Source of the DNA: Weeksellaceae bacterium
Lineage (GTDB): Bacteria > Bacteroidota > Bacteroidia > Flavobacteriales > Weeksellaceae
Assembly: GCA_019459455.1 (NCBI GenBank)
Contig: JAIBEX010000009.1
Coordinates: 434,001 to 498,000, forward strand
DNA: 64,000 nt
Reading direction: 5' to 3'
Within the stretch, counting starts at the first letter, position 1. The number at the start of each line of letters is the position of its first letter. The notes beneath the pieces are model-generated. The model did no database searches, was not told the origin of the DNA, and saw only the letters and a program-made list of their open reading frames with translations. Shown piece after piece: positions 33,217-41,926 of the stretch. A program made the translations under genes and the position numbers.

Positions 33217-35667
33217 TCAATTTTTTATATATATCCTTTTTACCCGCCTCGAAATGGAGGTCAGGACTTCATAGGGAATTGTTTTGCAATATGCTGCAAA
33301 CTGCTCCAGTGTTGGTTTGGAATTAAAGATAATTACTTCGTCGCCTTCCTGAACATCCGCATTTCCTATGTCGATCATCATCATATCCATACAGACATTA
33401 CCCACAATCGGGAAAAGTTTGTTTTTAATGGAAATATTGCCAACCATATTTCCAATAAGTCGGGGTATTCCGTCGGCGTAACCTACCGGCACAGTTGCAA
33501 TTCTTGTATCGCTTGGGGCGATATGACGTCTGCTGTATCCAACAGATTCCCCTTTCTTAACTTCTGAGATTTGCGAGATCACTGTTTTTAGCACCACCGC
33601 GCTATGCAGCTGTTTTCTGATTTTAGCACTGGATGATATCCCCACCATTCCGATGCCAATTCGTACCATATCAAACTGATGTTCAGGAAATGTTGTAATC
33701 CCTGCCGAATTCAGAATGTGAAGAGTCGGCCTATACCCAAGGGCCGAGATCATAAATTGCGTATTTTCCGTGAATATTTCAATCTGTTTCAGCGTATATT
33801 CCTTTTCCCCGTCCATATCTGAAGTCGATAGGTGGCTGAAAATACTGGCTACCTGAAGGTTCATTGCATTTATTTTTGAGGTAAGTTGGGCCAATTCAAA
33901 AGTTTTGAAACCCAGCCGGTGCATGCCTGTTTCCAATTTTATATGAATAGGGTACTGCTTGCTAACCCCCTGTTCCTGAAGTGCTTCATAGAAAAGATCC
34001 AGGACCCTGAAACTGTAAATTTCGGGCTCCAGGTTATACTCAATAATGGAGTGGTAGCTGTGCTGTTCGGGATTCATCACAATGATAGGAGTCGTAATTC
34101 CATTTTTTCTTAAATCCGCTCCCTCGTCTGCGTACGCGACCCCTAAGTAATCAATGTGATGGTGCTGCAAAAACTCCGCAATTTCATATCCGCCCAAACC
34201 ATAGGAATATGCCTTAACCATCGCCATCATCTTCGTTTCGGGATGCAAAAGGGCTTTATGGACATTGATGTTGTGAAGTATAGCGTTCAGATTCACCTCC
34301 ATCACGGTATCATGCTTCTGGAGTTCCAGGAGGTTTTTAACTTTTTCAATGGCGAACTTCCTTGCTCCCTTAAGCAGGATCAGCGAATCCTCAATATGAT
34401 TAAGTTGCTGACTTTCAATCAACTCCAGAGTGTCATTAAACGAGTAGGTTTCCGTGGCAAAATATTTTTCGTACTGTGTAATCGATTCTCCAACCAAAAA
34501 AACACAGTCGAATTGCTGGTCATTAACCAGTGCGGCGACCTCGCGGTACAGAACGTCAGGATCTTCCTTAACGTCCACAATATCTGTAAGTATAAGTGTT
34601 TTCTTTTCTTTTTTATACTCCCTGATGAACTGAAAAGCGATTTTTAGAGAGTCAATGTCAAGGTTAAAAGAATCATTGATGACCAGGTTGTTGCGAATTC
34701 CGTTGATACTTTCAAGCCTCATTTCCACCGATTTTAGGCTGCTTAGTTTTTCAACAATCTTTTCATTGGTTAGACCAAATTCCTTCAGTACGGCTATAAT
34801 CGCCAGGGCATTCATAAGGGTGGCTTCATCCCGTTTTAAAAGGGGGAATATTATTTCTTCGCCGAAATAGGTCACTTTTATTTCTTTCCCATTATTTCTC
34901 CAATCGGAAACGGGTTTGAGGTCATTAGATGGCCAGAAACCATAGGAGACGAGTTTTCTTCCGTTAAAAGCGCTTTTTATTTTATTGAAAGCCAACAGAT
35001 TATCGCCGTTAAAAATGATGATGGGCGAGCTTTTAAATAGCCTGATCTTTTCGTCAATCAATTCCTCTTCGGAGGCGAAATTAGCGGAATGGGCGGTACC
35101 GATATGGGTCAGGATACCAATTTCGGGTGAAAATATATCTTCAAGTAGGGACATCTCTCCAGGTTTTGAGATTCCCACCTCAAAAATTCCTACCCTGTGT
35201 TTTTCATTAATTTCAAGGAGGGAAAGGGGAAGCCCAATCTGTGAATTGAAACTCTTCGGACTTTTTACCGTATCATAGTCGCTCCATAAACTTTGGTATA
35301 GCCATTCCTTTACTATGGTCTTACCGTTACTGCCGGTAATTCCTACAGTCCTCAGGTGCTTAAAGCACTTAAGATGTTTTTTTGCCAACTGCTGGATAAA
35401 GGAAACCGAATCCTCGACCAAAATCCAGCTAATGTCTTCTGTATCAACTGTTTTATGTTCTGAAATGATGACTTTAATTCCTTTCTCAATAGCTGTATTA
35501 ATATATTTTTCACCGCTGTTTTTAGTGGTATTTATGGCGAGGAATGCCCTGTCCTGAACGGAAAAAAGGCTTCGGCTGTCAAAGGCAATATTTTTGACTC
35601 GTAAATCACCATCACCAACTATTTTACTGCAGGTCATGTCTGCAATTTCGTTTGCTGTATAGTTCAT
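33217..35667 (-). CDS. Bifunctional MurF ligase / alanine racemase
   Basis: The 816-residue fusion has an N-terminal MurF part (P-loop GSNGKT at 112-117, then [14 protein letters not shown] and [10 protein letters not shown]) and a C-terminal PLP alanine racemase (from about 455, with PLP Lys K485 in MVKAYSYG and the VGYSRRH and VGYADGIPR tyrosine motifs). MurF adds D-Ala-D-Ala to UDP-MurNAc-tripeptide and Alr supplies D-Ala, so one chain makes and uses the precursor. Such fusions are typical of Bacteroidota. It overlaps tdk by four bases and abuts the patatin gene. Confidence 0.93.
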   Translation of the reverse strand: MNYTANEIADMTCSKIVGDGDLRVKNIAFDSRSLFSVQDRAFLAINTTKNSGEKYINTAIEKGIKVIISEHKTVDTEDISWILVEDSVSFIQQLAKKHLKCFKHLRTVGITGSNGKTIVKEWLYQSLWSDYDTVKSPKSFNSQIGLPLSLLEINEKHRVGIFEVGISKPGEMSLLEDIFSPEIGILTHIGTAHSANFASEEELIDEKIRLFKSSPIIIFNGDNLLAFNKIKSAFNGRKLVSYGFWPSNDLKPVSDWRNNGKEIKVTYFGEEIIFPLLKRDEATLMNALAIIAVLKEFGLTNEKIVEKLSSLKSVEMRLESINGIRNNLVINDSFNLDIDSLKIAFQFIREYKKEKKTLILTDIVDVKEDPDVLYREVAALVNDQQFDCVFLVGESITQYEKYFATETYSFNDTLELIESQQLNHIEDSLILLKGARKFAIEKVKNLLELQKHDTVMEVNLNAILHNINVHKALLHPETKMMAMVKAYSYGLGGYEIAEFLQHHHIDYLGVAYADEGADLRKNGITTPIIVMNPEQHSYHSIIEYNLEPEIYSFRVLDLFYEALQEQGVSKQYPIHIKLETGMHRLGFKTFELAQLTSKINAMNLQVASIFSHLSTSDMDGEKEYTLKQIEIFTENTQFMISALGYRPTLHILNSAGITTFPEHQFDMVRIGIGMVGISSSAKIRKQLHSAVVLKTVISQISEVKKGESVGYSRRHIAPSDTRIATVPVGYADGIPRLIGNMVGNISIKNKLFPIVGNVCMDMMMIDIGNADVQEGDEVIIFNSKPTLEQFAAYCKTIPYEVLTSISRRVKRIYIKN

Positions 35668-36257
35668 TCCTCTACATTTTTGTTCAGCACCTGATCCGCA
35701 AAAACACGCCGGCTTACTGCCTCGTAACTTTCTGTTTCCCCCAGCTCCACCAGGTTTTTACTGTTTGTAGTCCTCATCGAATAATTCGCCAGATTACCTG
35801 TCTTCTTGCAGATGGCGTGAACTTTAGTAACATATTCAGCAGTTGCCATTAAGTTGGGCATCGCGCCGAAAGGGCGGCCAAGAAAATCCATGTCAAGACC
35901 CGCAACAACAACCCTAACACCATTGTTAGCCAGCTTGTTAGCTACCTCTACGATTCCTTCATCAAAAAACTGTGCCTCATCAATTCCAACGACGTCGCAA
36001 GTCGATCCCAGCAGCAAGATTTCATTTGAACTTTCCACAGGAGTACTTCTGATGCGGTTCAGATTGTGGGAGACCACTTCCTCCTCGTGATATCTGGTGT
36101 CAATTTTGGGTTTAAAAATTTCAACGTTCTGGCCCGCCATTTCAGCACGGCGCAACCTCCGGATGAGCTCTTCGGTTTTTCCCGAAAACATCGATCCACA
36201 AATAACTTCCATCCAGCCACTTTGTTTGGAATGATTTATTGTATTTTCTAAAAACAT
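35664..36257 (-). CDS. tdk: Thymidine kinase
   Basis: The 197-residue protein has the P-loop GSMFSGKT (21-28), the DEAQFF Walker B motif and a lasso-like C-terminal segment with [16 protein letters not shown]. It phosphorylates thymidine in salvage. The second Cys of the usual CxxC pair is missing: the region reads AICKKTGN, and the C-terminal CxxC/H pair is replaced by SRRVF, so the structural zinc site is probably absent. It is the first gene of tdk-murF/alr-patatin-ybeY and has a promoter box upstream. Confidence 0.92.
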   Translation of the reverse strand: MFLENTINHSKQSGWMEVICGSMFSGKTEELIRRLRRAEMAGQNVEIFKPKIDTRYHEEEVVSHNLNRIRSTPVESSNEILLLGSTCDVVGIDEAQFFDEGIVEVANKLANNGVRVVVAGLDMDFLGRPFGAMPNLMATAEYVTKVHAICKKTGNLANYSMRTTNSKNLVELGETESYEAVSRRVFADQVLNKNVEE

Positions 36258-36283
36258 TTGTTACTTTAGCCGTATAATAAATT

Positions 36284-36291
36284 CAAAATTA
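36284..36291 (-). promoter_or_regulatory. -7 promoter box (TAATTTTG) of the tdk operon
   Basis: Perfect TAnnTTTG on the reverse strand, 26 bases before the tdk ATG. The region is shared with the rightward gene at 36316, for which no clear box was seen. Confidence 0.55.
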
Positions 36292-36315
36292 CGCAAAATT
36301 TAACAAGAAATTCCA

Positions 36316-37371
36316 ATGCTAAGTTTTCAAGAAATACAGGAAGTGGCCTTTCGGGATGCAAAAGACATCATAGAAAGTCTTCAAACAGTAAATTCTGCTG
36401 AAGAATTAAAGGATAGAAAGGAAGACGTTCACGAACTTCAGGATTTGCTGACGTTTCTTGCAGTCTCTGAAAAGTTTGGGCATCGTCAAAACGAAGGATT
36501 TCGGGAGAATACCGATTTACATCTGGTTGACCTGGATGAGGAAGAAGATGAACAGACAGAAACTGAAGATAAATATATTGCGGAGGAAGAGGTAATCTTC
36601 AACAATACTTTTAATCAGATTGATGATTCCGAAATCCACCATCCTGAAATTGGCATTGATATTCTGGAGGAAGAAGCGGTGTTTAACAATGAACTCAATG
36701 AAATTGAAGCGGCAAACCTGGCTCCAATAGCGGAAATGCAGCAAACCGAAATTTCGGAAGATGAAGAAGATGCTGAGTCAGAAACGGTAAGTTACATGCG
36801 CGCTGAAAATCCTGAGGAGAGCAGGGACCATGAAGAGCCCGATGTTTTCGTTGAAGAGGAGCCCTCAGCCGCTCCGGTGGATGTCAGTGAAAACAGAAGA
36901 AAGATTGTTGAAATCGAAAGGGAGGAAAAAATGCAGCAGTTAAATGAGGCCGCCGCCCTTATCCAGGAGCAGCACGAGGAGAAAAAGTTCAGACTTTCAA
37001 ACATCAAAGGCCTTAAAAAGATACAGTCTCTATTTGAGGAAGACCCTCTGGAAGAACGGTTAAAGGAGGATGAGGCAGCAGAACCTGTTTCAGGAAGTCT
37101 GCTTAAAACAAACGTCCGAACAGATTTTATGGAGGCGGAAAAGCCGAAGAATGAATTCAAACTCGACCTTAACGATAAGATTGCTTTTTCTAAGATGCTT
37201 TTTGGAGGTAGTCAAACCAAGATGAATGAAACCATTACCGCATTGAATAGTTTTAAAACCCTTGAAGAGGCAAGAGAATACCTGAGTGAGGCCTATTACA
37301 AATACAACTGGGATAAATCTGACGAATATGCACAAAGACTCTGGAGCCTGGTGGAAAATAAATTTATTTAA
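36316..37371 (+). CDS. Acidic hypothetical protein (351 aa)
   Basis: I do not recognise a named family. The 351 residues have a helical N-terminal part (about 1-58), a very acidic low-complexity middle (about 70-200) with two copies of an EEE-x-x-FNN element (EEEVIFNNTFNQI and EEEAVFNNELNEI), a charged coiled-coil part (about 195-245), and a conserved-looking C-terminal segment from about 290 (LNDKIAFSKMLFGG, then YKYNWDKSDEYAQRLW). There is no signal peptide. That final segment looks like one I recall in unannotated flavobacterial proteins, but I cannot name it. It is followed after 15 bases by a Mur-ligase-like gene, so they may be co-transcribed. Confidence 0.7.
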   Translation: MLSFQEIQEVAFRDAKDIIESLQTVNSAEELKDRKEDVHELQDLLTFLAVSEKFGHRQNEGFRENTDLHLVDLDEEEDEQTETEDKYIAEEEVIFNNTFNQIDDSEIHHPEIGIDILEEEAVFNNELNEIEAANLAPIAEMQQTEISEDEEDAESETVSYMRAENPEESRDHEEPDVFVEEEPSAAPVDVSENRRKIVEIEREEKMQQLNEAAALIQEQHEEKKFRLSNIKGLKKIQSLFEEDPLEERLKEDEAAEPVSGSLLKTNVRTDFMEAEKPKNEFKLDLNDKIAFSKMLFGGSQTKMNETITALNSFKTLEEAREYLSEAYYKYNWDKSDEYAQRLWSLVENKFI

Positions 37372-37386
37372 GATTAAAAATCATTT

Positions 37387-38763
37387 ATGATCAACAAAAT
37401 CTCCGACTTTCAGGATGTTTTTTTTATTGGGATTGCGGGAGTCGGAATGAGTGCGATTGCACAGTATCTGAAAGGAATCGGGAAGGAGGTTTCCGGCAGC
37501 GACCGTTATTTTCACCCAAACGAGTATAATAAAACGAGAGAGCAACTTGAAGCAGATGGGATTCAGTGTTTTTTGCAGGATGGCAGCGGAATAACAGACA
37601 AGACCGAGTTGATTGTTGTTTCAACTGCGATTGAAGACACAGTTTTCGAGGTACAGAAGGCCAAAGAGTTTGGAATACCGATCATCAAAAGAAGTGAGCT
37701 GCTGGCCATTATCGCCACCAGCAAAAAAACCATCGCGGTGGCAGGTACTTCAGGAAAATCAACTACCTCCGCAATGCTCTACCAGATTTTGCTGGATGCG
37801 AATCTCGAACCGAGCATTATTTCCGGAGCGGGCTTAACAAGCATCATCAAACAGGGAAAAATTGGGAACGCAGCGGTAGGAAGTGGGGAGTGGCTTATCA
37901 TTGAAGCGGACGAAAGTGACGGTTCTGTGGTCCAGTATAAACCTGAAATAGGACTTTTGCTCAACATAGACAAAGACCATCAGGAAATCGCTGAACTCAT
38001 CGGGTTATTCGGAACATTTAAAAATAATACCAAGAGTTTGTTTATTGTTAATCAGTCAAATATACTGGCTAAAAGTTTATCTGAAGATCATAATGCTGAT
38101 TTTGGTTTTGAAGATGAAATAGCAGGATATTCCGCCCATAATTTCCATCAGAATGGCCTTTCCCTGACCTTTGAAGTGCTGAACCAAAAATTTGAGATGA
38201 CCTCTCTTGGCAGGCATTCGGTGGAAAACGCCACGGCAGCCATTGCTGTTGCCCACCAGATTGGCGTCGGTTTAAAGACCTGCGCGGAAAGTTTAGCCAA
38301 GTACGAAGGTATTTACCGCCGTCACCAAATTCTCGGTCAGAAGAACGGTGTATGGGTCATCGACGATTATGCGCACAACCCAGCGAAATGTGCAGCTTCC
38401 ATCAGAGCCTGTCAGCCGTTGGCAGAAAAAGTGGTTGCCTGGTTCCAGCCTCACGGTTATGGACCCACCAGATTTCTAAAACATGATTTTGTGGAGGATA
38501 TTTCAGCTGCATTACGGCCTCAGGATGAGATATGGATGAGTGAGATATTCTATGCAGGAGGAACTGCCGTTAAAGATATATCGGCAAACGACCTTATCGA
38601 GGACATCAGAGCAAAGGGAAAAAATGCCCATTTTGTTGAAGACCGGAACGAATTGCTCGAAGCCCTGCGACCGAAGCTTACCGAAGGCACGGTACTGCTG
38701 TTGATGGGAGCCCGGGACCCGGGACTCGAAGAATTCTGCAAAAACCTTTATGATAATATATAA
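37387..38763 (+). CDS. MurC-like Mur ligase family protein with altered P-loop
   Basis: The 458-residue protein has the Mur ligase three-domain order. The N-terminal UDP-binding domain is MurC-like (FFIGIAGVGMSAIAQYL), the P-loop reads GTSGKST at 120-126 instead of the usual GTHGKTTT, then come EADESD at about 173-178 and a C-terminal DDYAHNPAKC where MurC has a second His. It could be a UDP-MurNAc:L-Ala ligase, an Mpl-type recycling ligase or a paralogue with another substrate; sequence alone does not decide. It overlaps rsmI by one base (TAATG). Confidence 0.7.
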   Translation: MINKISDFQDVFFIGIAGVGMSAIAQYLKGIGKEVSGSDRYFHPNEYNKTREQLEADGIQCFLQDGSGITDKTELIVVSTAIEDTVFEVQKAKEFGIPIIKRSELLAIIATSKKTIAVAGTSGKSTTSAMLYQILLDANLEPSIISGAGLTSIIKQGKIGNAAVGSGEWLIIEADESDGSVVQYKPEIGLLLNIDKDHQEIAELIGLFGTFKNNTKSLFIVNQSNILAKSLSEDHNADFGFEDEIAGYSAHNFHQNGLSLTFEVLNQKFEMTSLGRHSVENATAAIAVAHQIGVGLKTCAESLAKYEGIYRRHQILGQKNGVWVIDDYAHNPAKCAASIRACQPLAEKVVAWFQPHGYGPTRFLKHDFVEDISAALRPQDEIWMSEIFYAGGTAVKDISANDLIEDIRAKGKNAHFVEDRNELLEALRPKLTEGTVLLLMGARDPGLEEFCKNLYDNI

Positions 38764-39437
38764 TGTCAGGTATCCTTTATTTTGTTCCGACACCAATTGG
38801 TAACCTTGAAGACATGACCTTCCGGGCGGTAAGGATGCTTAAGGAGGTGGATTATATCCTCTGCGAAGATACCCGGACTTCCGGCGTTCTTTTAAAGCAT
38901 TACGAAATAGCTAAACCACTCAGATCCTATCACTTACACAACGAACATCAAACAACGCATAAGGTGATTGATGACCTGAAAAACGGTCAGAATATCGCCA
39001 TCATAACTGATGCCGGAACTCCGGGAATTTCTGATCCGGGTTATCTTCTGGCAAAAGCGGTTTCCGATGAGCGTCTTGAAATGCAGTGTCTGCCAGGTGC
39101 CACCGCATTTGTTCCCGCCCTGGTCGTTTCCGGATTACCGAACAACGAATTTCTATTCGCTGGATTCCTGCCGCAGAAGAAAGGGAGGCAAACCAAACTG
39201 AAGCAACTCTCGGAAGAGAAAAAAACCATAATTTTGTACGAAAGCCCGCACAAGATCAACACGACGCTGGAGCAGATCCGGGAATTCTTCGGTGAGGAAA
39301 CCAAAATCAGCCTGAGCCGTGAACTGTCCAAGAAGTTTGAGGAAACAAAACGCGGCACCATTACAGAGCTCATTGAGTTCTCAAAAGGTAAAACATTGAA
39401 AGGTGAGATTGTCCTCATCATCAACAATTCGATTTAA
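38763..39437 (+). CDS. rsmI: 16S rRNA (cytidine(1402)-2'-O)-methyltransferase RsmI
   Basis: The 224-residue protein begins LYFVPTPIGNLEDMTFRAV, the RsmI opening, with EDTRTSGVLLKHY and ITDAGTPGISDPGYLL (about 80-95). It belongs to the tetrapyrrole methylase fold and methylates C1402 in the ribosomal P site. Its ATG shares the last A of the upstream stop, so translation is coupled. It is followed after ten bases by fabG. Confidence 0.95.
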   Translation: MSGILYFVPTPIGNLEDMTFRAVRMLKEVDYILCEDTRTSGVLLKHYEIAKPLRSYHLHNEHQTTHKVIDDLKNGQNIAIITDAGTPGISDPGYLLAKAVSDERLEMQCLPGATAFVPALVVSGLPNNEFLFAGFLPQKKGRQTKLKQLSEEKKTIILYESPHKINTTLEQIREFFGEETKISLSRELSKKFEETKRGTITELIEFSKGKTLKGEIVLIINNSI

Positions 39438-39447
39438 AAATTAAAAT

Positions 39448-40191
39448 ATGGGATTATTAGAAGGAAAAGTAGCGCTCATCACCGGCGGGTCCAGAGGAAT
39501 AGGAAAAGGGATTGTAGAAATCTTTGCCAAAGAGGGTGCTCAGGTTGCGTTTACATATGCCGGTTCGGTGGAGAAAGCTGCTGAGCTGGAAAAATCACTG
39601 AGTTCCACCACCAAGATAAAGGGTTATCAAAGCGATGCTTCAGATTTCGACGCTGCACAGAAACTTGTGGATGATGTGATCGCAGAATTCGGGAAAGTTG
39701 ACATTCTGATCAACAATGCCGGAATAACACGCGATAATCTACTTTTGAGAATGAACAAGGACGACTGGGACCTCATTATGAAAACCAACCTTGATTCCGT
39801 ATTCAACCTTACAAAAGCAGTCATAAAACCGATGATGAAAGCCAGAAACGGTTCCATCATCAACATGTCGTCGGTCGTGGGAATTCAGGGAAATGCAGGG
39901 CAGGCGAATTATGCGGCTTCCAAAGCGGGGGTAATAGGCTTCACGAAGTCGGTGGCACTGGAATTGGGATCGCGTAACATCCGCTGCAATGCAATTGCAC
40001 CGGGTTTCATTGAAACCGAAATGACCTCTGCTTTAGACGAAAAAGTGATTGAAGAATGGAGAAATGATGTACCGCTGAAACGTGGCGGAAAGCCGGAGGA
40101 TGTGGCAAATGCCTGTGTATTTCTCGGAAGTGAAAGGTCTGCATATATCACAGGGCAGGTCCTGAACGTTTGCGGCGGACTTTTAACCTAA
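39448..40191 (+). CDS. fabG: 3-oxoacyl-[acyl-carrier-protein] reductase
   Basis: The 247-residue SDR protein has TGGSRGIGKGI at about 12-22, NNAGITRDN (about 86-94), catalytic Ser in NMSSVVG, YAASKAG and the tail SERSAYITGQVLNVCGG typical of FabG. It reduces 3-oxoacyl-ACP in fatty acid elongation with NADPH. It is the last gene of the rightward 36-40 kb series and is closed by a strong hairpin. Confidence 0.93.
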   Translation: MGLLEGKVALITGGSRGIGKGIVEIFAKEGAQVAFTYAGSVEKAAELEKSLSSTTKIKGYQSDASDFDAAQKLVDDVIAEFGKVDILINNAGITRDNLLLRMNKDDWDLIMKTNLDSVFNLTKAVIKPMMKARNGSIINMSSVVGIQGNAGQANYAASKAGVIGFTKSVALELGSRNIRCNAIAPGFIETEMTSALDEKVIEEWRNDVPLKRGGKPEDVANACVFLGSERSAYITGQVLNVCGGLLT

Positions 40192-40232
40192 CAGGAATAT
40201 TGCTGAAAATTGACTGCATTCACCGAAGAAAC

Positions 40233-40269
40233 AAAAACCCTTTCAACAACGATTTGAAAGGGTTTTTTT
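40233..40269. terminator. Terminator between fabG and the GNAT gene
   Basis: A 13-pair stem (40233-40245 with 40255-40267) with a nine-base loop and T-run on the plus side, A-run on the other, so it can serve both convergent genes. Confidence 0.8.
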
Positions 40270-40290
40270 GACGATGGAAATGCAATGCCG

Positions 40291-40737
40291 TTATTTTAAA
40301 TTCTTCCTGAAACAAACCGAGTTTTCAACCCCGGCGTACGGGCCATAGTTTGCGATCCGTTCATAGGACTTTTCATAAAGCCCGATGGCGTCGGTCTGGC
40401 CTTTTCCAGTTTCCAGAATCAGGCTTTTAAAGCCCAATTCAGCCGCCCATTTTTCAAGTTCTGAAAGGATTGCTGATGCATAGCCTTTACCCCGGAATTC
40501 AGGGATAACAAACATCCTTTTCACTTCTGCAGAAAGTGCGTCAAATGGCTTTACTGCTCCGCAACCCACGGCATTTCCCTCTTCGTATAGAATCACAGAG
40601 TTGGTGAGCGTATCAATGCCGTTAAACTGATCGTAGAATGCGTGATCGTCGCCGTCAACATACGCCAGATACTCATCCAGCATCTTTACGAGTTGTATAA
40701 AATCCTGGTTTTCTGCTGTTGTCCTTATGATTTTCAT
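40291..40737 (-). CDS. GNAT family N-acetyltransferase
   Basis: The 148-residue protein has the acetyl-CoA binding motif in VKRMFVIPEFRGKGYASAIL (RGKGYA, about 81-86) and a C-terminal GLYEKSYERI segment. Substrate unknown; no signal peptide. It lies 35 bases after guaC on the same strand and may be co-transcribed with it. The start DNA lacks a clear promoter box. Confidence 0.85.
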   Translation of the reverse strand: MKIIRTTAENQDFIQLVKMLDEYLAYVDGDDHAFYDQFNGIDTLTNSVILYEEGNAVGCGAVKPFDALSAEVKRMFVIPEFRGKGYASAILSELEKWAAELGFKSLILETGKGQTDAIGLYEKSYERIANYGPYAGVENSVCFRKNLK

Positions 40738-40772
40738 TTACTATTATTTCTGTTTTACGGATGATTGAGAAC

Positions 40773-41813
40773 TCAGTCTCCGAAAACCTCGTTATGCTGT
40801 TCGGCTACACGGATAAAGGTTGTTCTTTTAGACAGTTCCTTGAGCTGCGACGCACCCACGTAGGTACAGGTGGAACGCACACCGCCCAGAATATCCTTAA
40901 CCGTATGCGCCACGGCCCCACGATAGGGAACCTGTACGGTCTTACCTTCGGACGCGCGGTATTCCGCAACTCCACCGGAATGTTTGTCCATTGCGGTTTG
41001 GGAACTCATTCCGTAAAACTGCCTGAATTTCTTTCCGTTTTCTTCAACCATTTCGCCGCCGCTTTCCTCGTGTCCGGCAAACATGCCTCCGAGCATCACA
41101 AAATCAGCACCGCCGCCGAAAGCTTTGGCCACATCGCCTGGAACTTTGCAGCCACCGTCGGAAATGATGTGTCCGCCCAGGCCGTGAGCAGCATCTGCAC
41201 ATTCTATGATGGCCGAAAGCTGGGGATAACCCACGCCGGTCTTTATTCTGGTGGTGCAAACAGAACCCGGGCCGATGCCAACTTTAATGAGGTCTGCGCC
41301 GGCGAGTATGAGTTCTTCCACCATTTCTCCGGTCACTACATTCCCTGCGATGATGGTCTTTGTAGGGAAATGTTTCCTGATTCTCTTTACAAATTCCACA
41401 AAATGTTCGGAATAGCCATTTGCCACGTCAATGCAGAGAAATTCTATCTTAGGGTGGTTTTGTACGATTGTTTTTATCTTCTCCTCATCTGCTTTTCCTG
41501 TACCCGTGCTCAAGGCAATGTATTCATAGATGGAATCCGGTTGTTTGTTGAGGAAGTCATGCCATTCTTCAGAAGTATAATGTTTGTGAATGGCGGTCAT
41601 AATGCCTTCTTTTGCGAGAGCCGCCGCCATTTCAAAAGTTCCCACGGTATCCATGTTTGCAGCGATGATGGGTACACCAGCCCATTTCTTACCCGAATTT
41701 CTGAAGATAAAAGTGCGTGCAAGGCTTACTTCGGAGCGTGATTTCAATGTGGACCGTTTAGGGCGTATCATGACGTCTTTAAACCCCAGTTTTATTTCGT
41801 ATTCTATGCGCAT
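40773..41813 (-). CDS. guaC: GMP reductase
   Basis: The 346-residue protein is of GMP reductase size; there are no CBS domains. It has the catalytic Cys in GPGSVCTTR, the NADP region AGNVVTGEM, and [10 protein letters not shown]. GuaC turns GMP to IMP with NADPH in purine salvage. IMP dehydrogenase would be longer. The gene is on the reverse strand, 113 bases from the fdhA stop. Confidence 0.92.
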   Translation of the reverse strand: MRIEYEIKLGFKDVMIRPKRSTLKSRSEVSLARTFIFRNSGKKWAGVPIIAANMDTVGTFEMAAALAKEGIMTAIHKHYTSEEWHDFLNKQPDSIYEYIALSTGTGKADEEKIKTIVQNHPKIEFLCIDVANGYSEHFVEFVKRIRKHFPTKTIIAGNVVTGEMVEELILAGADLIKVGIGPGSVCTTRIKTGVGYPQLSAIIECADAAHGLGGHIISDGGCKVPGDVAKAFGGGADFVMLGGMFAGHEESGGEMVEENGKKFRQFYGMSSQTAMDKHSGGVAEYRASEGKTVQVPYRGAVAHTVKDILGGVRSTCTYVGASQLKELSKRTTFIRVAEQHNEVFGD

Positions 41814-41926
41814 TTTTTAGATTTGATCTTATAAAAATAAATAAAGTACACCTAAAGTGAAAGGTGCGGGATGTAAATTTTTACGTCCATACCTGGTACT
41901 TTTTATTCCTCCAAAGCGGCGGTTGG

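Noticed and set aside
40761-41741. 326-codon open frame on the plus strand
   Set aside because: Entirely antisense to guaC, whose motifs and length are certain; the frame has no domain-like sequence.
41866-41893. Weak hairpin downstream of the fdh alpha subunit
   Set aside because: Eight pairs with a wobble and no T run in the needed direction; too weak to call a terminator.
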